Source of the DNA: Rhodospirillales bacterium
Lineage (GTDB): Bacteria; Pseudomonadota; Alphaproteobacteria; Rhodospirillales; Rhodospirillaceae
DNA length: 64,000 nt
NCBI GenBank assembly: GCA_028281845.1
Contig: JANQJD010000014.1
Location: 1 to 64,000 of the forward strand
Direction: 5' to 3'
The position numbers and the translations under genes were made by a program. Positions 38,948-49,100 of this stretch are shown here, one piece after another; the first letter of the stretch is position 1; every line of letters begins with the position of its first letter. A model generated the notes under the pieces. That model did no database searches, was not told the DNA's origin, and was given only the letters and a program-made list of their open reading frames with translations.

Positions 38948-39629
38948 ATGGACGAGGCGAGGATAGATTTGGAGAGAGAGAGGAGAGGGAAGAGGGATTT
39001 TTTGTTTTCTTACGGCCCTCTACAATGGCGAACATGCCAAATGGTGGTAAACGACGAACAGATCCCACTTCAATGCCATTCGCACATTCGAGTAACAAAC
39101 GTAGCGGAAAATAGGGACGCCAGCCCAGCACTTCCGAAAATCGGGATAGGGGGCGCTGTATCATGGGGCCCACATGACCTGTCTCAGCAGTAAAGTGGTT
39201 CAGAACAATGACATTACCCCCCGGACGGCAAACACGAATGAGTTCAGCGAGGGCTTGTCCCGGGTCAGGTACAACAGACAAGAGATACATGGCAACGACG
39301 ACATCAAAGTTGTCATCAGGATAGGATAATCGCTGGACATCCATAACTTCCAGAGCCTGCACCTGCATCAACGCGCGCCGCTCCACCCGCCGACGAGCCT
39401 GCGCTAGCATGTCCACTGACAGATCGATGCCAATCACACGCAAATCGCGACGATAGAGCCCGAGAGACAATCCAGTACCAACCCCTGCCTCCAAGACACG
39501 CTGCACTCGTGGCATGTGGTTTACCTGTGATACGACATGCCGCCGACCGGTTTCGAATAGCCGCCCGAACACAATGTCATAAACCCTAGCATAGCGTCGA
39601 TAAGCCGCCAGCACAGAAGACGTTTTCAT
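38931..39629 (-). CDS. pmtA: PmtA-type phospholipid N-methyltransferase
   Basis: The roughly 232-residue SAM-dependent methyltransferase resembles the Rhodobacter-type PmtA that methylates phosphatidylethanolamine toward phosphatidylcholine. Evidence is ARVYDIVFGRLFETGRRH at the N-terminus, motif I VLEAGVGTGLSLGLY, IGIDLSVDML, and LIRVCRPGGNVIVLNHF. The tail KKTKNPSSLSSLSPNLSSPRPSIGSQ is low-complexity and overlaps the end of mlaF. That suggests a lost original stop. ATG 39629 is preferred; 39647 is possible. A related quinone or unspecified methyltransferase is the alternative. Confidence 0.75.
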   Translation of the reverse strand: MKTSSVLAAYRRYARVYDIVFGRLFETGRRHVVSQVNHMPRVQRVLEAGVGTGLSLGLYRRDLRVIGIDLSVDMLAQARRRVERRALMQVQALEVMDVQRLSYPDDNFDVVVAMYLLSVVPDPGQALAELIRVCRPGGNVIVLNHFTAETGHVGPMIQRPLSRFSEVLGWRPYFPLRLLLECANGIEVGSVRRLPPFGMFAIVEGRKKTKNPSSLSSLSPNLSSPRPSIGSQ

Positions 39630-39932
39630 ACTCACTGACCAAACCACCTACGACAGCAAATCGTGCCCAAACGATTGCTAGGTGAGGTATCTCCACCCCT
39701 CGCTCTTTTCGGCAAAACCTGTGTTTCTGTCAAGAGAAGCCTCTCACTGAGATATTGTAAATGATACACTTACAGAACTAGTACTAGTATTTACATTTTC
39801 CCACTTTCACAACACTCTAGACAAAGCAAGACTGGCAGAGAACAAATCGCACTGAGACGGCACACGCCTCCCCTCCTGGGCCTTCATCTTCATGTGTCTA
39901 ATTCATGTGTCTAACCCCTTCCAAATGCCAAT
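39630..39932. other. Noncoding gap between pmtA and marC
   Basis: About 300 bp without a gene. It should contain the pmtA promoter. ACTAGTACTAGT at 39778-39789 is a small direct repeat, and TTCATGTGTCTAA is perfectly doubled at 39889-39914 just after the marC stop on the other strand. Confidence 0.6.
39889..39914. repeat. Perfect 13-bp tandem duplication
   Basis: TTCATGTGTCTAA occurs at 39889-39901 and 39902-39914, downstream of marC. Confidence 0.95.
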
Positions 39933-40667
39933 TCAAAGAAAGAATCTCTTCTCAGAGAGCAAATTTCTCTCTTGCCACATTTGCGCAGTATACTGTTTAA
40001 TCGTACCATCTTGCAGAAGATCAAAACGTTGCTCATGCCCAGACGGGCCAAAGGCCTGGTGAAGGCCGTCTAGAACAAGCTGCACCGCTAGAGCCACGAG
40101 CAAGATGCTGAGAAGACGGCTGATCACGTTTGTCCCTGTCATCCCTAGAAGGGCCATCAGCCGAGATGACTGTACCAAGAGTCCCCAGGTAAGAGCAAGA
40201 ACAACCGTTAGCATTCCTAACACAATACAAACTGCCACTATCTCCGTGCCTGCTTGCCCCATAAGTAAAATGACGGTAATCATGGCACCAGGGCCAGCAA
40301 TCAGCGGAAAGGCGAGGGGAAAGACAGAAATATCTTTCTGAACTGAGGCTGCAACGCTCTCACTGCGGTCCACATCATGTAAACCGCTATTGCGATCAAA
40401 GACAATGTCTGCTGCAAGAAGAAAAAGCAGTATACCGCCACCGATGCGGAAAGCAGGGAGTGTGATGCCCAGTAGCGTGAGCAAACGTTCACCGCCAAAG
40501 GCAAAAAGCACCAGAATCATAGTAGATAAAAGATAAGCCCGCCTGGCCATCCGACGTCTGTATTCTGGCGCAGCATCACGTGTCATCGTGACAAAAAGAG
40601 CTGCAGTCCCGACGGGATCCACTACTACGAACAACACGATGAAACTGTACAGCAGGAAATCGACCAT
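39933..40667 (-). CDS. MarC-family integral membrane protein
   Basis: The 244-residue protein has about six membrane spans and the MarC features VVDPVGTAALFVTMT near the N-terminus, FRIGGGILLFLLAADIVF, and SVFPLAFPLIAGPGAMITVILLM. The family sits in the inner membrane; its transport function is unproven. ATG 40667 gives the usual N-terminus (MVDFLLYSF); the frame continues to 40709. It is divergent from cobC. Confidence 0.88.
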   Translation of the reverse strand: MVDFLLYSFIVLFVVVDPVGTAALFVTMTRDAAPEYRRRMARRAYLLSTMILVLFAFGGERLLTLLGITLPAFRIGGGILLFLLAADIVFDRNSGLHDVDRSESVAASVQKDISVFPLAFPLIAGPGAMITVILLMGQAGTEIVAVCIVLGMLTVVLALTWGLLVQSSRLMALLGMTGTNVISRLLSILLVALAVQLVLDGLHQAFGPSGHEQRFDLLQDGTIKQYTAQMWQERNLLSEKRFFL

Positions 40668-40739
40668 GTTACGTTCTGCGCTGTAATCATTCTCTGATAC
40701 CGATACCAATTTTTAGCGCGTAAAGGAGTATTTACCAAC

Positions 40740-41846
40740 ATGACAGCCAGTGTCTTACCACGCCATGGCGGAGATTTATCTGCAGCCGCCACTATGTTCG
40801 GACGTATCCCATGGCTTGATCTTTCCACTGGCATTAATCCTCGGCCCTATCCTGTCTCAGCGGGATCAGTTGACGAGTGGAATTGTCTCCCGACCGCTCA
40901 TCAACGTCAGACACTGTGCACCGCTGCGGCCCGCTATTATGGGGCTGGACCAGAAACGACAGTAGTAGTGGCACCTGGTACACAGTCACTGATTCAATGG
41001 CTACCGTACCTTGCCTGTCGTCCTGGAGACTCCCGACGGGTAGCAGTGGTTACGCCGACCTATGCAGAACATGCCGCCGCCTGGCAGGCAGCCGGCCACC
41101 AGGTGACAAATGTCGGCACGCTGAGTGATATTACCGCCATTAAGGCAGATGTTGCTATTGTTGTCAACCCAAACAACCCCGATGGGCGGCTTTTTGATCC
41201 AGAGCAGTTGTGTAACATAGCCAGAAAGCTGTCTCTTCTTATTGTCGATGAGGCTTTTGCGGATGTTCAGTCTGATATCAGCCTAGTCGTGCGACTGGGC
41301 CATCTCACCGCTCATGCCGACTCAGGAAGAGTCGTTATTTTGCGTTCGTTCGGGAAGTTTTTTGGTCTAGCAGGAGTGCGATTAGGCTTTGCACTCCTCA
41401 CAGAATCGACATTAGCAACGCGGCTGCAGGAAACTCTGGGGCCGTGGGCAGTAGGGGGGGCAGCGTTACGCCTCGGGACAATCGCTCTCTCAGATGATTC
41501 TTGGATATCTGCAACTAAAAATTGGCTTCATATCACAGCAACACGCCTCGATTCAGTACTGACAGCTGCTGGTCTGGTTGTCACTGGTGGGACAGATCTT
41601 TTCCGCCTCGTCGACTGTGGCACAGCGTGTAGTACAATTTATGAAAAGCTGGGACAAGCAGGCATTCTCGTTCGTGCCTTTACGTCGCTACCCTCTCACC
41701 TCCGTTTTGGTTTGCCAGGCAGCATGCCAGAGTGGCAAAGATTAACGGAAATTCTCCTCTCTCTGTCTCTACGCCCAAAAACCGTCCATAAAAGTCTTAA
41801 AAAAAGTCTTAAAGTCCCTCGTGACGCTATATACCGCAGATACTAA
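40740..41846 (+). CDS. cobC: Threonine-phosphate decarboxylase CobC
   Basis: The 368-residue PLP enzyme makes the aminopropanol phosphate arm of cobalamin. Family features are HGGDLSAAATMFGRIPWLDLSTGINP, VVNPNNPDGRLF, LLIVDEAFADV and the PLP-lysine in ILRSFGKFFGLAGVRLGF. A run of seven G occurs near 41455. The C-terminal KSLKKSLKVP comes from a short duplication (AAAAGTCTT-type units near 41791-41813). It ends two bases before the convergent cbiB gene; together these supply the cobinamide side-chain steps. Confidence 0.92.
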   Translation: MTASVLPRHGGDLSAAATMFGRIPWLDLSTGINPRPYPVSAGSVDEWNCLPTAHQRQTLCTAAARYYGAGPETTVVVAPGTQSLIQWLPYLACRPGDSRRVAVVTPTYAEHAAAWQAAGHQVTNVGTLSDITAIKADVAIVVNPNNPDGRLFDPEQLCNIARKLSLLIVDEAFADVQSDISLVVRLGHLTAHADSGRVVILRSFGKFFGLAGVRLGFALLTESTLATRLQETLGPWAVGGAALRLGTIALSDDSWISATKNWLHITATRLDSVLTAAGLVVTGGTDLFRLVDCGTACSTIYEKLGQAGILVRAFTSLPSHLRFGLPGSMPEWQRLTEILLSLSLRPKTVHKSLKKSLKVPRDAIYRRY

Positions 41847-41848
41847 CT

Positions 41849-42853
41849 TTACTTATAAAGAAAAGACAATACCATCAAAACTATAATGGCATTAATGACA
41901 CAGGCCAGCACAAACACATGAAGAGCACGGCTAATATCACAAACGGCAGCCTCTTCACGACCGTTGGCGCCAATCCAGGAGTCTGCCACTCTGTGGCCCG
42001 AGTAGCAGCGCGGTCCCGCCAAAGACAATCCCAGTGCACCTGCCATAGCAGCCTCTGGCCAGCCTGCATTGGGTGAACGGTGTTTCTTGGCATCACGGAC
42101 CATAGTCGTCAATGCTTGAAGAGGCCGCGCTTTGGGGATACAAAGAGCAGCGCCTGCGATGAACAAGCCAGAGAGCCGTGATGGAATCCAGTTCAATACA
42201 TCGTCCAAACGAGCCGCGGCAAAACCAAATGCCCGATAGCGCTCGTTACAGTGACCAATCATGCTATCAAGGGTATTAGTTGCTTTATATACGCACAACC
42301 CTGGAAGACCAAAAACGCTATACCAGAAGGTCGGAGCTATGACTCCATCGTTTAAATTCTCCGCACAACTTTCTATGGCAGAACGGACGACACCGGATTC
42401 ATTCAGACTATTAGGATCACGCCCACATATTTTTGCAACTGAAAGACGACCTTCTTGTAGGCCACCGTGTACCAAACGATGTGCGACTTCTGCCACGTGC
42501 TGATAAAGGCTGCGCTGAGCCAGTAGGACTCCGATGCACAAGACTTCTAGTCCCCAGGCACAAGGAATTGTCCTAGAAAGCCAATGCCCGCCTATCCCAG
42601 TGACCGCAGCCGCTCCGATTATCACTATGACGGTGAAAAGACCGCGCCATTGGAGAGTAGTGTAATGACGCTCAGGGCAATTCATGATTACATCAAAAGT
42701 AGTAATAAGACGTCCTATAAGGACTACAGGATGTGGAAAACGAGCAAAGAACCATGGCATTTCCCCCACTATAGAATCCAGCATCAACCCCGTTGCGAGG
42801 AATAAGAGACGATCTTGCAAGCAAAAATCAAATAATGAATGAATAGCAAACAT
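41849..42853 (-). CDS. cbiB: Adenosylcobinamide-phosphate synthase CbiB (CobD)
   Basis: The 334-residue membrane protein attaches the aminopropanol arm to adenosylcobyric acid. It shows LMLDSIVGEMPWFFARFPHPVVLIG, the conserved ESCAENLNDGVIAPTFWYSVFGLPG region, YKATNTLDSMIGHCNERYRAFG and SPNAGWPEAAMAGALGL. It has four or five spans. ATG 42853 is chosen; the frame opens at 42886. It is convergent with cobC. Confidence 0.92.
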   Translation of the reverse strand: MFAIHSLFDFCLQDRLLFLATGLMLDSIVGEMPWFFARFPHPVVLIGRLITTFDVIMNCPERHYTTLQWRGLFTVIVIIGAAAVTGIGGHWLSRTIPCAWGLEVLCIGVLLAQRSLYQHVAEVAHRLVHGGLQEGRLSVAKICGRDPNSLNESGVVRSAIESCAENLNDGVIAPTFWYSVFGLPGLCVYKATNTLDSMIGHCNERYRAFGFAAARLDDVLNWIPSRLSGLFIAGAALCIPKARPLQALTTMVRDAKKHRSPNAGWPEAAMAGALGLSLAGPRCYSGHRVADSWIGANGREEAAVCDISRALHVFVLACVINAIIVLMVLSFLYK

Positions 42854-42962
42854 AAAGATTTCATCAGCTGTGCCCGCTTGAGGCATGACATTCCATTCAC
42901 ATTCACACCCGCTTCTTCACCCAAAAAAATGGCATATTAATATTAGAATGGACTCCAGCCCA

Positions 42963-43895
42963 TCATGTGAGACACCACATGAGAATCCCCTTTTGCACGT
43001 ATAGACGATTCTCCGCTTCATCCCATACCACAGAGTGTGGGCCGTCCAGAATCTCGTCTGTGACTTCTTGATTCCGATGTGCTGGAAGACAATGCATAAA
43101 TAACGCTTCTGGACGAGCCAAGGCCATAAGAGCTGCATTCACCTGGTAGGACCGCAGCAACTCAGGACGGCTTTTTTCTTCTAGGCCCATAGACGTCCAT
43201 GTGTCTGTTACTACGCAGTCAGCATTCCAAACGGCTGCGCGTGGATCTGTCGTTAGAGTGATGTCTGCTCCCTTCGTACGTGCCCACGTGACAGATCGTT
43301 CCTCTGGCATGAGAGACTCCGGACATGCAAGACGTAGCCGGAATCCAAAATGGGGAGCAGCCTGAATCCAGCTGACGGCAACGTTATTGCCGTCACCGCA
43401 CCAAGCGACCACCCGTCCAGCTAAGGAGCCGCGATGTTGCTCGAATGTCAGGACATCGGCCATCACCTGACAAGGATGAGAATCCTGTGTAAGGCCGTTA
43501 ATGATCGGCACACTAGCATGACGGGCCATCTCATGGAGATGGCCAGATGTGCTAGTGCGTAACATGACGGCGTCAACATAGCGTGATAACACCCGGGCTG
43601 TATCAGCAATGGTCTCGCCACGGCCGAGTTGTGTGTCGTTATGCGTCAGCACAACGACATCACCACCCAGTTGACGCATCCCTACTTCGAAAGAGACACG
43701 TGTACGTGTTGAAGGTTTTTCAAACACGAGCGCAAGAATCCGCCCCACCAGAGGGCGAGAATCCCAGATTCCGCCATTGCGGCGGCGGTATGCATGACCG
43801 GTGTCGAGAATTTGACGCAAAACGCCCGTTTCCAGGTGATCAAGATCAAGAAAATGACGAACAGCAGACCGCACGGGCTCACACGTCGTGATCAT
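42963..43895 (-). CDS. argF: Ornithine carbamoyltransferase
   Basis: The 310-residue enzyme makes citrulline from ornithine and carbamoyl phosphate. The carbamoyl-phosphate loop is [11 protein letters not shown], the second binding site SHPCQVMAD, and the ornithine loop [12 protein letters not shown]. It overlaps the argD end by 17 bases and is co-transcribed after argD. Confidence 0.96.
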   Translation of the reverse strand: MITTCEPVRSAVRHFLDLDHLETGVLRQILDTGHAYRRRNGGIWDSRPLVGRILALVFEKPSTRTRVSFEVGMRQLGGDVVVLTHNDTQLGRGETIADTARVLSRYVDAVMLRTSTSGHLHEMARHASVPIINGLTQDSHPCQVMADVLTFEQHRGSLAGRVVAWCGDGNNVAVSWIQAAPHFGFRLRLACPESLMPEERSVTWARTKGADITLTTDPRAAVWNADCVVTDTWTSMGLEEKSRPELLRSYQVNAALMALARPEALFMHCLPAHRNQEVTDEILDGPHSVVWDEAENRLYVQKGILMWCLT

Positions 43896-45054
43896 ATTCG
43901 TCCGTTAGTTTCTTGCATGTCCTGTCAATGATATCAATCGCCTCCTCGATTTCATTTTCCCCAATAATCAAGGGAGGCAGCAACCGTACCACATTGTCAC
44001 CAGACACTGCCGTCAACAGTCCAGCTTTTTGCAGTCTGTCACAGAGTACTGTGTTAGAAATGCTACAACGTAGGCCTAGCATTAAACCCAGGCCACGGAC
44101 CTCAACGAGAATGCCGGGGTAAGTCTGAACGATCTGCCCTAACGCAGCAGTCAATAACCGACTCGTATGTAAGATGGCCCGAGTAAAACTCTCAGCCAAC
44201 AACACATCTAAAACAGCATTGCCGACTGCCATACCTAACGGATTGCCCCCAAAGGTAGAGGCATGTGTCCCCATAGTCATCCCCTGTGCGGCCCGTGCTG
44301 TTGCCAGACAGCAGCCCACAGGAAAGCCCCCTCCTAAGCCTTTAGCCAAAGCCATGACATCTGGTACAATCCCAAACCATTCGTACGCGAATGTGTGTCC
44401 AGTGCGACACAAACCACTCTGTACTTCATCAAAGACCAGCAGTAGGTCGTGCTCATCCGCGATAGCGCGTAACTCTCTTAGGTAACCAGGTGGGGCTACC
44501 CTGATTCCACCCTCGCTCTGAATCGGCTCCACGAGAATAGCAGCTGTTTGCGGGCCAATAGCACTACGGACAGCCTCTGTGTCCCCGAAAGGCACCCTGT
44601 CAAATCCGTCTACCAGAGGCTCAAATCCCTTAACATGTTTCTCTTGACCACCGGCAGAGACTGTCGCTAACGTACGGCCATGAAAAGCATTTTCCATCAC
44701 CACTACCCGAAATCGTTCTGGCTGGCCAACCGTGTGATGGTACTTGCGCGTCATCTTCAAAGCGCATTCTAAGGCCTCTGCACCCGAATTACAGAAGAAC
44801 GCCATATCGGCAAAGCTTGCTTTGACTAGTCTTTCCGCTAGGCGTTCTTGGTCTGGTATATGGTACAGGTTTGAACAGTGCCACAGTTTCTCGGCTTGTT
44901 CCTTGAGGGTATGTACCAGGTGTGGATGCGCATGCCCTAGGGCATTTACTGCAAGGCCAGAGCAAAAATCTAAGTAATGACGGCCCGCCGCATCATACAG
45001 GTAGGCTCCCTCCCCCCGTACAAACGCAAGATCAGACCTTGCATATGTTGGCAT
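43879..45054 (-). CDS. argD: Acetylornithine aminotransferase
   Basis: The 391-residue PLP aminotransferase acts in arginine (and possibly lysine) synthesis. It has the start [50 protein letters not shown], the PLP-lysine in [12 protein letters not shown], and [11 protein letters not shown]. The open frame continues to 45267, but the extra 71 codons pass through a tandem duplication and have no family content, so ATG 45054 is the start. argF follows with an overlap. Confidence 0.95.
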   Translation of the reverse strand: MPTYARSDLAFVRGEGAYLYDAAGRHYLDFCSGLAVNALGHAHPHLVHTLKEQAEKLWHCSNLYHIPDQERLAERLVKASFADMAFFCNSGAEALECALKMTRKYHHTVGQPERFRVVVMENAFHGRTLATVSAGGQEKHVKGFEPLVDGFDRVPFGDTEAVRSAIGPQTAAILVEPIQSEGGIRVAPPGYLRELRAIADEHDLLLVFDEVQSGLCRTGHTFAYEWFGIVPDVMALAKGLGGGFPVGCCLATARAAQGMTMGTHASTFGGNPLGMAVGNAVLDVLLAESFTRAILHTSRLLTAALGQIVQTYPGILVEVRGLGLMLGLRCSISNTVLCDRLQKAGLLTAVSGDNVVRLLPPLIIGENEIEEAIDIIDRTCKKLTDEYDHDV

Positions 45055-45139
45055 GATTACGGCCGGATTCAACTGTGTTGTCCTCCCCCAACTGATCCCG
45101 ACTTCTCTAGGCACCGCAAACGCTCTCTTTTGCTCTTTT

Positions 45140-45285
45140 GGGAAATATCCTATGGGAAATATCCTAACTATCCCCATTCCTTTTTGAGATGTCAACCCTA
45201 CCTGCTTTGCAGAATGGACTAGGGGGGGACACAATCCTTCCCTTTTTGCATAGGGCAATAGTGTCAAAAGGCAATAGTGTCAAAA
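45140..45285. repeat. Two tandem duplications between argD and plsC
   Basis: GGGAAATATCCTA recurs at 45140-45153 and 45154-45167 (13 of 14 bases), and GGCAATAGTGTCAAAA is perfectly doubled at 45254-45269 and 45270-45285. The second overlaps the plsC stop region and may have replaced the original C-terminus. Confidence 0.92.
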
Positions 45286-46014
45286 TTTCCTGCATTGCAT
45301 CATGGCACATTGTTCTAGTTGGCGCGTTGTCGACTCGATGCGGGACTCCAGTTCAGCCAAGAAAACATGGCGCTCTAGTCCTACAGGTAAAGGGGGTAAA
45401 AACTCGACTATGATACATCCAGGTCTTTTCACAAAACGGCGCCTTCCCCAGAATAGACCAGAATTCAGGGCAACGGGTATGACAAAGAGGGATAAACTTC
45501 TATAAAGGAGAGCCACACCATGTTGATAGGTAGATGAGGTGCCAGGGACAGTACGAGTCCCCTCGGGAAAGATAATGAGCTGACTACCATTAGCGGCTGC
45601 ACTTGCTGCCCCCTGTACCATATTTTTTAAGGCTTGTATCCCTTTTGAGCGATCAATTCCGATACAGCCGCTCCTACGCATGAGCCAACCGACTACTGGT
45701 ATGGTGAAGAGTTCTTGCTTTACAATAAATACCGGGTCCTCTAGAATGGTATGAAAAAGAAGCGTTTCCCAAGAAGACTGATGCTTAGCCGCGATGAGCA
45801 CCGTTCCAGGTGGGATGTTGTCCAGACCACGAATTTCATGGTGCAGACCGATCACACCGCGCAGTAAGAAAAAAACTCCGCGCCCCCAGAATCGGGCACC
45901 CTGTTGAGTCCATCGACGTGGCCCAGATAACCCTGGAATGACAAGGACTAGTCCCAGCCCTATGGTCCACAGAAAGAATAAAAAATTGAAAATTATAGAA
46001 CGTACAATAATCAC
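45280..46014 (-). CDS. plsC: 1-acyl-sn-glycerol-3-phosphate acyltransferase (PlsC-like)
   Basis: The 244-residue membrane-bound acyltransferase makes phosphatidic acid. It has an N-terminal span (IIFNFLFFLWTIGLGLVLVI), the alphaproteobacterial form of the catalytic motif KHQSSWETL, GCIGIDRS and FPEGTRT. It follows ftsX by 33 bp on the same strand. The last residues lie at a 16-bp tandem duplication. Confidence 0.9.
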   Translation of the reverse strand: MIIVRSIIFNFLFFLWTIGLGLVLVIPGLSGPRRWTQQGARFWGRGVFFLLRGVIGLHHEIRGLDNIPPGTVLIAAKHQSSWETLLFHTILEDPVFIVKQELFTIPVVGWLMRRSGCIGIDRSKGIQALKNMVQGAASAAANGSQLIIFPEGTRTVPGTSSTYQHGVALLYRSLSLFVIPVALNSGLFWGRRRFVKRPGCIIVEFLPPLPVGLERHVFLAELESRIESTTRQLEQCAMMQCRKF

Positions 46015-46047
46015 AATATCCTCTTAAAAATTAATTAGTACACTAAG

Positions 46048-46935
46048 CTATACTGATACTGTACGTGCGAGTGTTTTATACACTGTCATACGGGTAGTTA
46101 CCTTGGCGAGCAAAGCTACCCCTATTGGTAAAAAGATCAGTTTCATTGCCATCTGAATAGGTTGCAGTGTCTGCCAAAAATCTCCTTCCAAAGGATTCGC
46201 CAGCCAGCCTGTGATCAGGATGAGCACTGGGAGTGCAAGGATAAGCCCCAATAAGCCGCCGTGGATTCCTTGCATCAGGGACTCATGTGCAAATTGGAGA
46301 GCAATGTAGTCGTCTTTAGCGCCTAAAATATGGAGTATTTCTATTACAGAACGATGTGTTGCAATTTTGTAACGAGTGACATGAACATTGATGATTATGA
46401 TCAGAGTAAATATTGTTATCAACAATGATATTAAAAATAAATCTAAATTGCACCCAAATTGAATAATATTATTTAGCCAATTCTTATGATCATCTAAATG
46501 TATATTTGGAAATAGATTAATTAAACTTAAAATAATATTTTCTGCGTCAACCAGACTGTCAGTGTGTGGTACAACGTCAATAAGACGTGGGAGTGCTATA
46601 TTAGAGACTAGCTCTGCTGAATCCAGCCATGGCTCTAGCAACTGGGTGATCTGCTGCGGGTTGAGAGGCTGCGCCACAGAGATCCCTGGTGTATTCGTTA
46701 AAAAACTCATAATGCTATCAATTTGCTGCTGAGTTTCCGCAGGGGAATCCCCAAGGACAGGAATCACCTGGATAGTCCAAGTACCAGATACATCATGATA
46801 CCAGCGCTCTATGATGCCTTGGAGGATCAAAGTACTCGCAGTGGCCAGAGTTGTTAAAAATACCACGACGGTTATGATCGCTAACGGCAAATAGCCAGCT
46901 GATGGAAAGTCTGAGCGGCGCTTGAACATCATCAA
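46048..46935 (-). CDS. ftsX: Cell division protein FtsX
   Basis: The 295-residue membrane partner of FtsE has a cytoplasmic N-terminus, a first span (LAIITVVVFLTTLATASTLIL), a periplasmic domain of about 110 residues and three C-terminal spans. FtsEX controls septal peptidoglycan hydrolases through the periplasmic domain. Sequence such as THRSVIEILHILGAKDDYIALQF is typical. It overlaps ftsE by four bases. The middle segment is AT-rich (about 46380-46540). Confidence 0.88.
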   Translation of the reverse strand: MMMFKRRSDFPSAGYLPLAIITVVVFLTTLATASTLILQGIIERWYHDVSGTWTIQVIPVLGDSPAETQQQIDSIMSFLTNTPGISVAQPLNPQQITQLLEPWLDSAELVSNIALPRLIDVVPHTDSLVDAENIILSLINLFPNIHLDDHKNWLNNIIQFGCNLDLFLISLLITIFTLIIIINVHVTRYKIATHRSVIEILHILGAKDDYIALQFAHESLMQGIHGGLLGLILALPVLILITGWLANPLEGDFWQTLQPIQMAMKLIFLPIGVALLAKVTTRMTVYKTLARTVSV

Positions 46936-47624
46936 GTCTTCTGTGTGTCAAGAAGAAGCAGACGTCCGCCTTCTAGGTGCATACGCGGAAAATTGAACTG
47001 TCTCGCCAGACACTCGTTATGAGTAGCAATTATAATTGTTGTTCCTATTTTATGTAATTCTATAAAAAGATGAAACACCCGTCTGGCAACACAAGAATCT
47101 ACACTACCGGTAGGCTCATCAGCTAACAAAAGATCCGGCCGGCTAATGACAGCCCGGGCAATGGCCATGCGCTGCTTCTGTCCACATGACAGAGTTGACG
47201 GTTTAGCATGCAAAAAACGAGCGAGCCCGATCCATGCCAGAAGCTCTGGGACGTGTTTCCTGACTTCTTCTTCACGCACTCCTGCTATTCTTAGGGGAAT
47301 AGCAACGTTGTCAAGTGTGGATAAATGGTCAAGTAACCGGAAGTCCTGAAACACTACCCCAAGACGACGACGAATAGCCGGCAACGCTTGACGTTCAATG
47401 AAGGAAATATTTTCCCCAAAGAGGCTCACAAAACCCTGTGAAGGGCGCTGTGCCAAATAGATAAGCCTCAGCAGGGACGACTTCCCAGAACCACTTCGTC
47501 CTGTTAGAAAGGCAAAAGACCCAGCTGCGATGGAAAAAGTTATGTTCCGCAAAATTTCTGGTTCATGTCCATACTGCAGGCTGACACTCTCAAAACGTAC
47601 TATGTTGCTACTGGCCTGGGACAT
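46932..47624 (-). CDS. ftsE: Cell division ATPase FtsE with altered signature motif
   Basis: The 230-residue ABC ATPase has Walker A GRSGSGKSS, Walker B LLLADEPTGSVD and ATHNECLA as H-loop. Its signature is LSCGQKQRMAIARA, where FtsE normally has LSGGE or LSGGQ; the first glycine is cysteine (codon TGT). This glycine lines the ATP sandwich, so activity may be reduced. ftsX overlaps downstream and plsC follows. The gene is otherwise full length. Confidence 0.92.
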   Translation of the reverse strand: MSQASSNIVRFESVSLQYGHEPEILRNITFSIAAGSFAFLTGRSGSGKSSLLRLIYLAQRPSQGFVSLFGENISFIERQALPAIRRRLGVVFQDFRLLDHLSTLDNVAIPLRIAGVREEEVRKHVPELLAWIGLARFLHAKPSTLSCGQKQRMAIARAVISRPDLLLADEPTGSVDSCVARRVFHLFIELHKIGTTIIIATHNECLARQFNFPRMHLEGGRLLLLDTQKT

Positions 47625-47954
47625 GTCTGTCCACCATCAGATCGTCCATCGGATCGTTCTTTCTTAAGGGTTGACGGGTCGACACATCGAGCGTTTTCTC
47701 AAGGAAAAGCAGCACTGGAAAATTGCTCACGAAGACAGGAGCGCCGGCATTTGAGAAGTGTTAATAGTACGAGTATTAAGCGCCTGTATATTTTTTTCTA
47801 GCACAGTGCTCCCTATGTATCCAGAAAGCCACTTTGGAGAATATCTGTTGCCCGACGGGGTTCTCATGTTTTGTATCGGGGTGTGATCGCGCTTGTGCCA
47901 GGCGACTAAAGAAGTTTATTCATTCATGAACGCTCTGGTTTAAAAGTTCTTGAG
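47625..47954. other. Divergent promoter region between ftsE and the DUF3426 gene
   Basis: About 330 bp with no gene. It must carry promoters for both directions. Apart from a short GATCGTCCATCGGATCGT repeat near 47641-47658, I see nothing distinctive. Confidence 0.6.
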
Positions 47955-49040
47955 ATGCGTGTAGTTTGTCCAAGATGTCATGCACACTTTTTGATTGCTA
48001 CTCATCTACTGAATCCCGTGGGTCGCAAACTGAAGTGTATGAAATGCGGTACGGTTTGGCCTACTGTACCAGCAGGCCACCAGAAAAATCCGTGTAATGA
48101 CCATGATGAAGAATATGCACACCACAGCTCTCCCGCATCTGCATCGCTGCACACGCCAGAAGCCGAGGAGACGAGAGAAGACCGTGAAGACGTTCATGCT
48201 CATGCCAATAGGAAAAATGTACGAGAAGATCGCTGTCCCTTTGGAGAAGAGACAGCAAAGTACAAAAAAGCAGCAGAGCAAGTGTTTTCTATAGAAAATC
48301 TCACGCCGGAAGAGCAGCGCTTTGGTCATAAACCTGCTTCTGTAACTGTATCGCACAGTGAAGGCAATGACCTCGATGTTAGAAAACATATGAATTCGTA
48401 CTACCAAAATGGTATTACATCGGTAGCAGCTCCGGATACCACCGGAAAAGATGCTGAGACTCCCATGGTAGGTTCTTCTGCAAGTCCTTTTACTCCTTCT
48501 GATTCCCCCAACAAAAAAGTCCCGAATGACAATCCAGATCCTCTTCCGTCTGTTCTTTCCAATGGGTTTGAGAAATTTTCTCAAAAGAGAGAAAAAAAAA
48601 TATCATACAACCTTTTTATGAGTATACTCGTTGGAGTAGGAGCGCTTACAGCTAGTGCTGGCGGTGCCTGGTACGGACAGGTGCAAATGTTTGAAGGATG
48701 GTGGCCAGCGTTACGCGGTCATCTCACAGGTCTTGGTTTCCCAGTCATTGATCTGATTGGCAGCCTTGAATTTTCTGATATAACGGCTCTCATGACTGTA
48801 GAAGATAATGTCCAAATTCTAATAGTAAACGGTACTGTTCAGAATGTTGCTCCTGTTGCTATTCATCTTCCTTCTATGCGTCTGCTTTTTCGTGATGAAA
48901 ATAGGCGTGTCGTGCGCAAAGGAGACGCAACGGATTTGTCCATTCCTATCTTGCTACCAGGGGAAAGGACTCAATTTTTTTTAAAATTGCACGATCCACC
49001 AGTTGGAACAACTATTGACATAGGATTAGATCGAAAATGA
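47955..49040 (+). CDS. Zinc-ribbon / DUF3426 membrane protein
   Basis: The 361-residue protein starts with an MJ0042-type zinc ribbon, CPRCHAHF and CMKCGTVW (C5, C8, C28, C31). An acidic and Ser/Pro-rich linker of about 170 residues follows. There is one membrane span (FMSILVGVGALTASAGGAWYG) and a C-terminal DUF3426 domain (VNGTVQNVAPVAIHLPSMRLLFRD and LLPGERTQFFLKLHDPP). The function is unknown. It is often found beside ftsE in alphaproteobacteria (from memory), which suggests an envelope or division-linked role. Confidence 0.82.
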   Translation: MRVVCPRCHAHFLIATHLLNPVGRKLKCMKCGTVWPTVPAGHQKNPCNDHDEEYAHHSSPASASLHTPEAEETREDREDVHAHANRKNVREDRCPFGEETAKYKKAAEQVFSIENLTPEEQRFGHKPASVTVSHSEGNDLDVRKHMNSYYQNGITSVAAPDTTGKDAETPMVGSSASPFTPSDSPNKKVPNDNPDPLPSVLSNGFEKFSQKREKKISYNLFMSILVGVGALTASAGGAWYGQVQMFEGWWPALRGHLTGLGFPVIDLIGSLEFSDITALMTVEDNVQILIVNGTVQNVAPVAIHLPSMRLLFRDENRRVVRKGDATDLSIPILLPGERTQFFLKLHDPPVGTTIDIGLDRK

Positions 49041-49100
49041 GACACACCTTTCTAAGATGATAAGGGTGAGCATTGCGATATGCGATAATATGGTGATCTC

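Noticed and set aside
45055..45267. 71-codon N-terminal extension of argD
   Set aside because: It crosses a tandem duplication and has no homology to the family; the protein starts normally at 45054.
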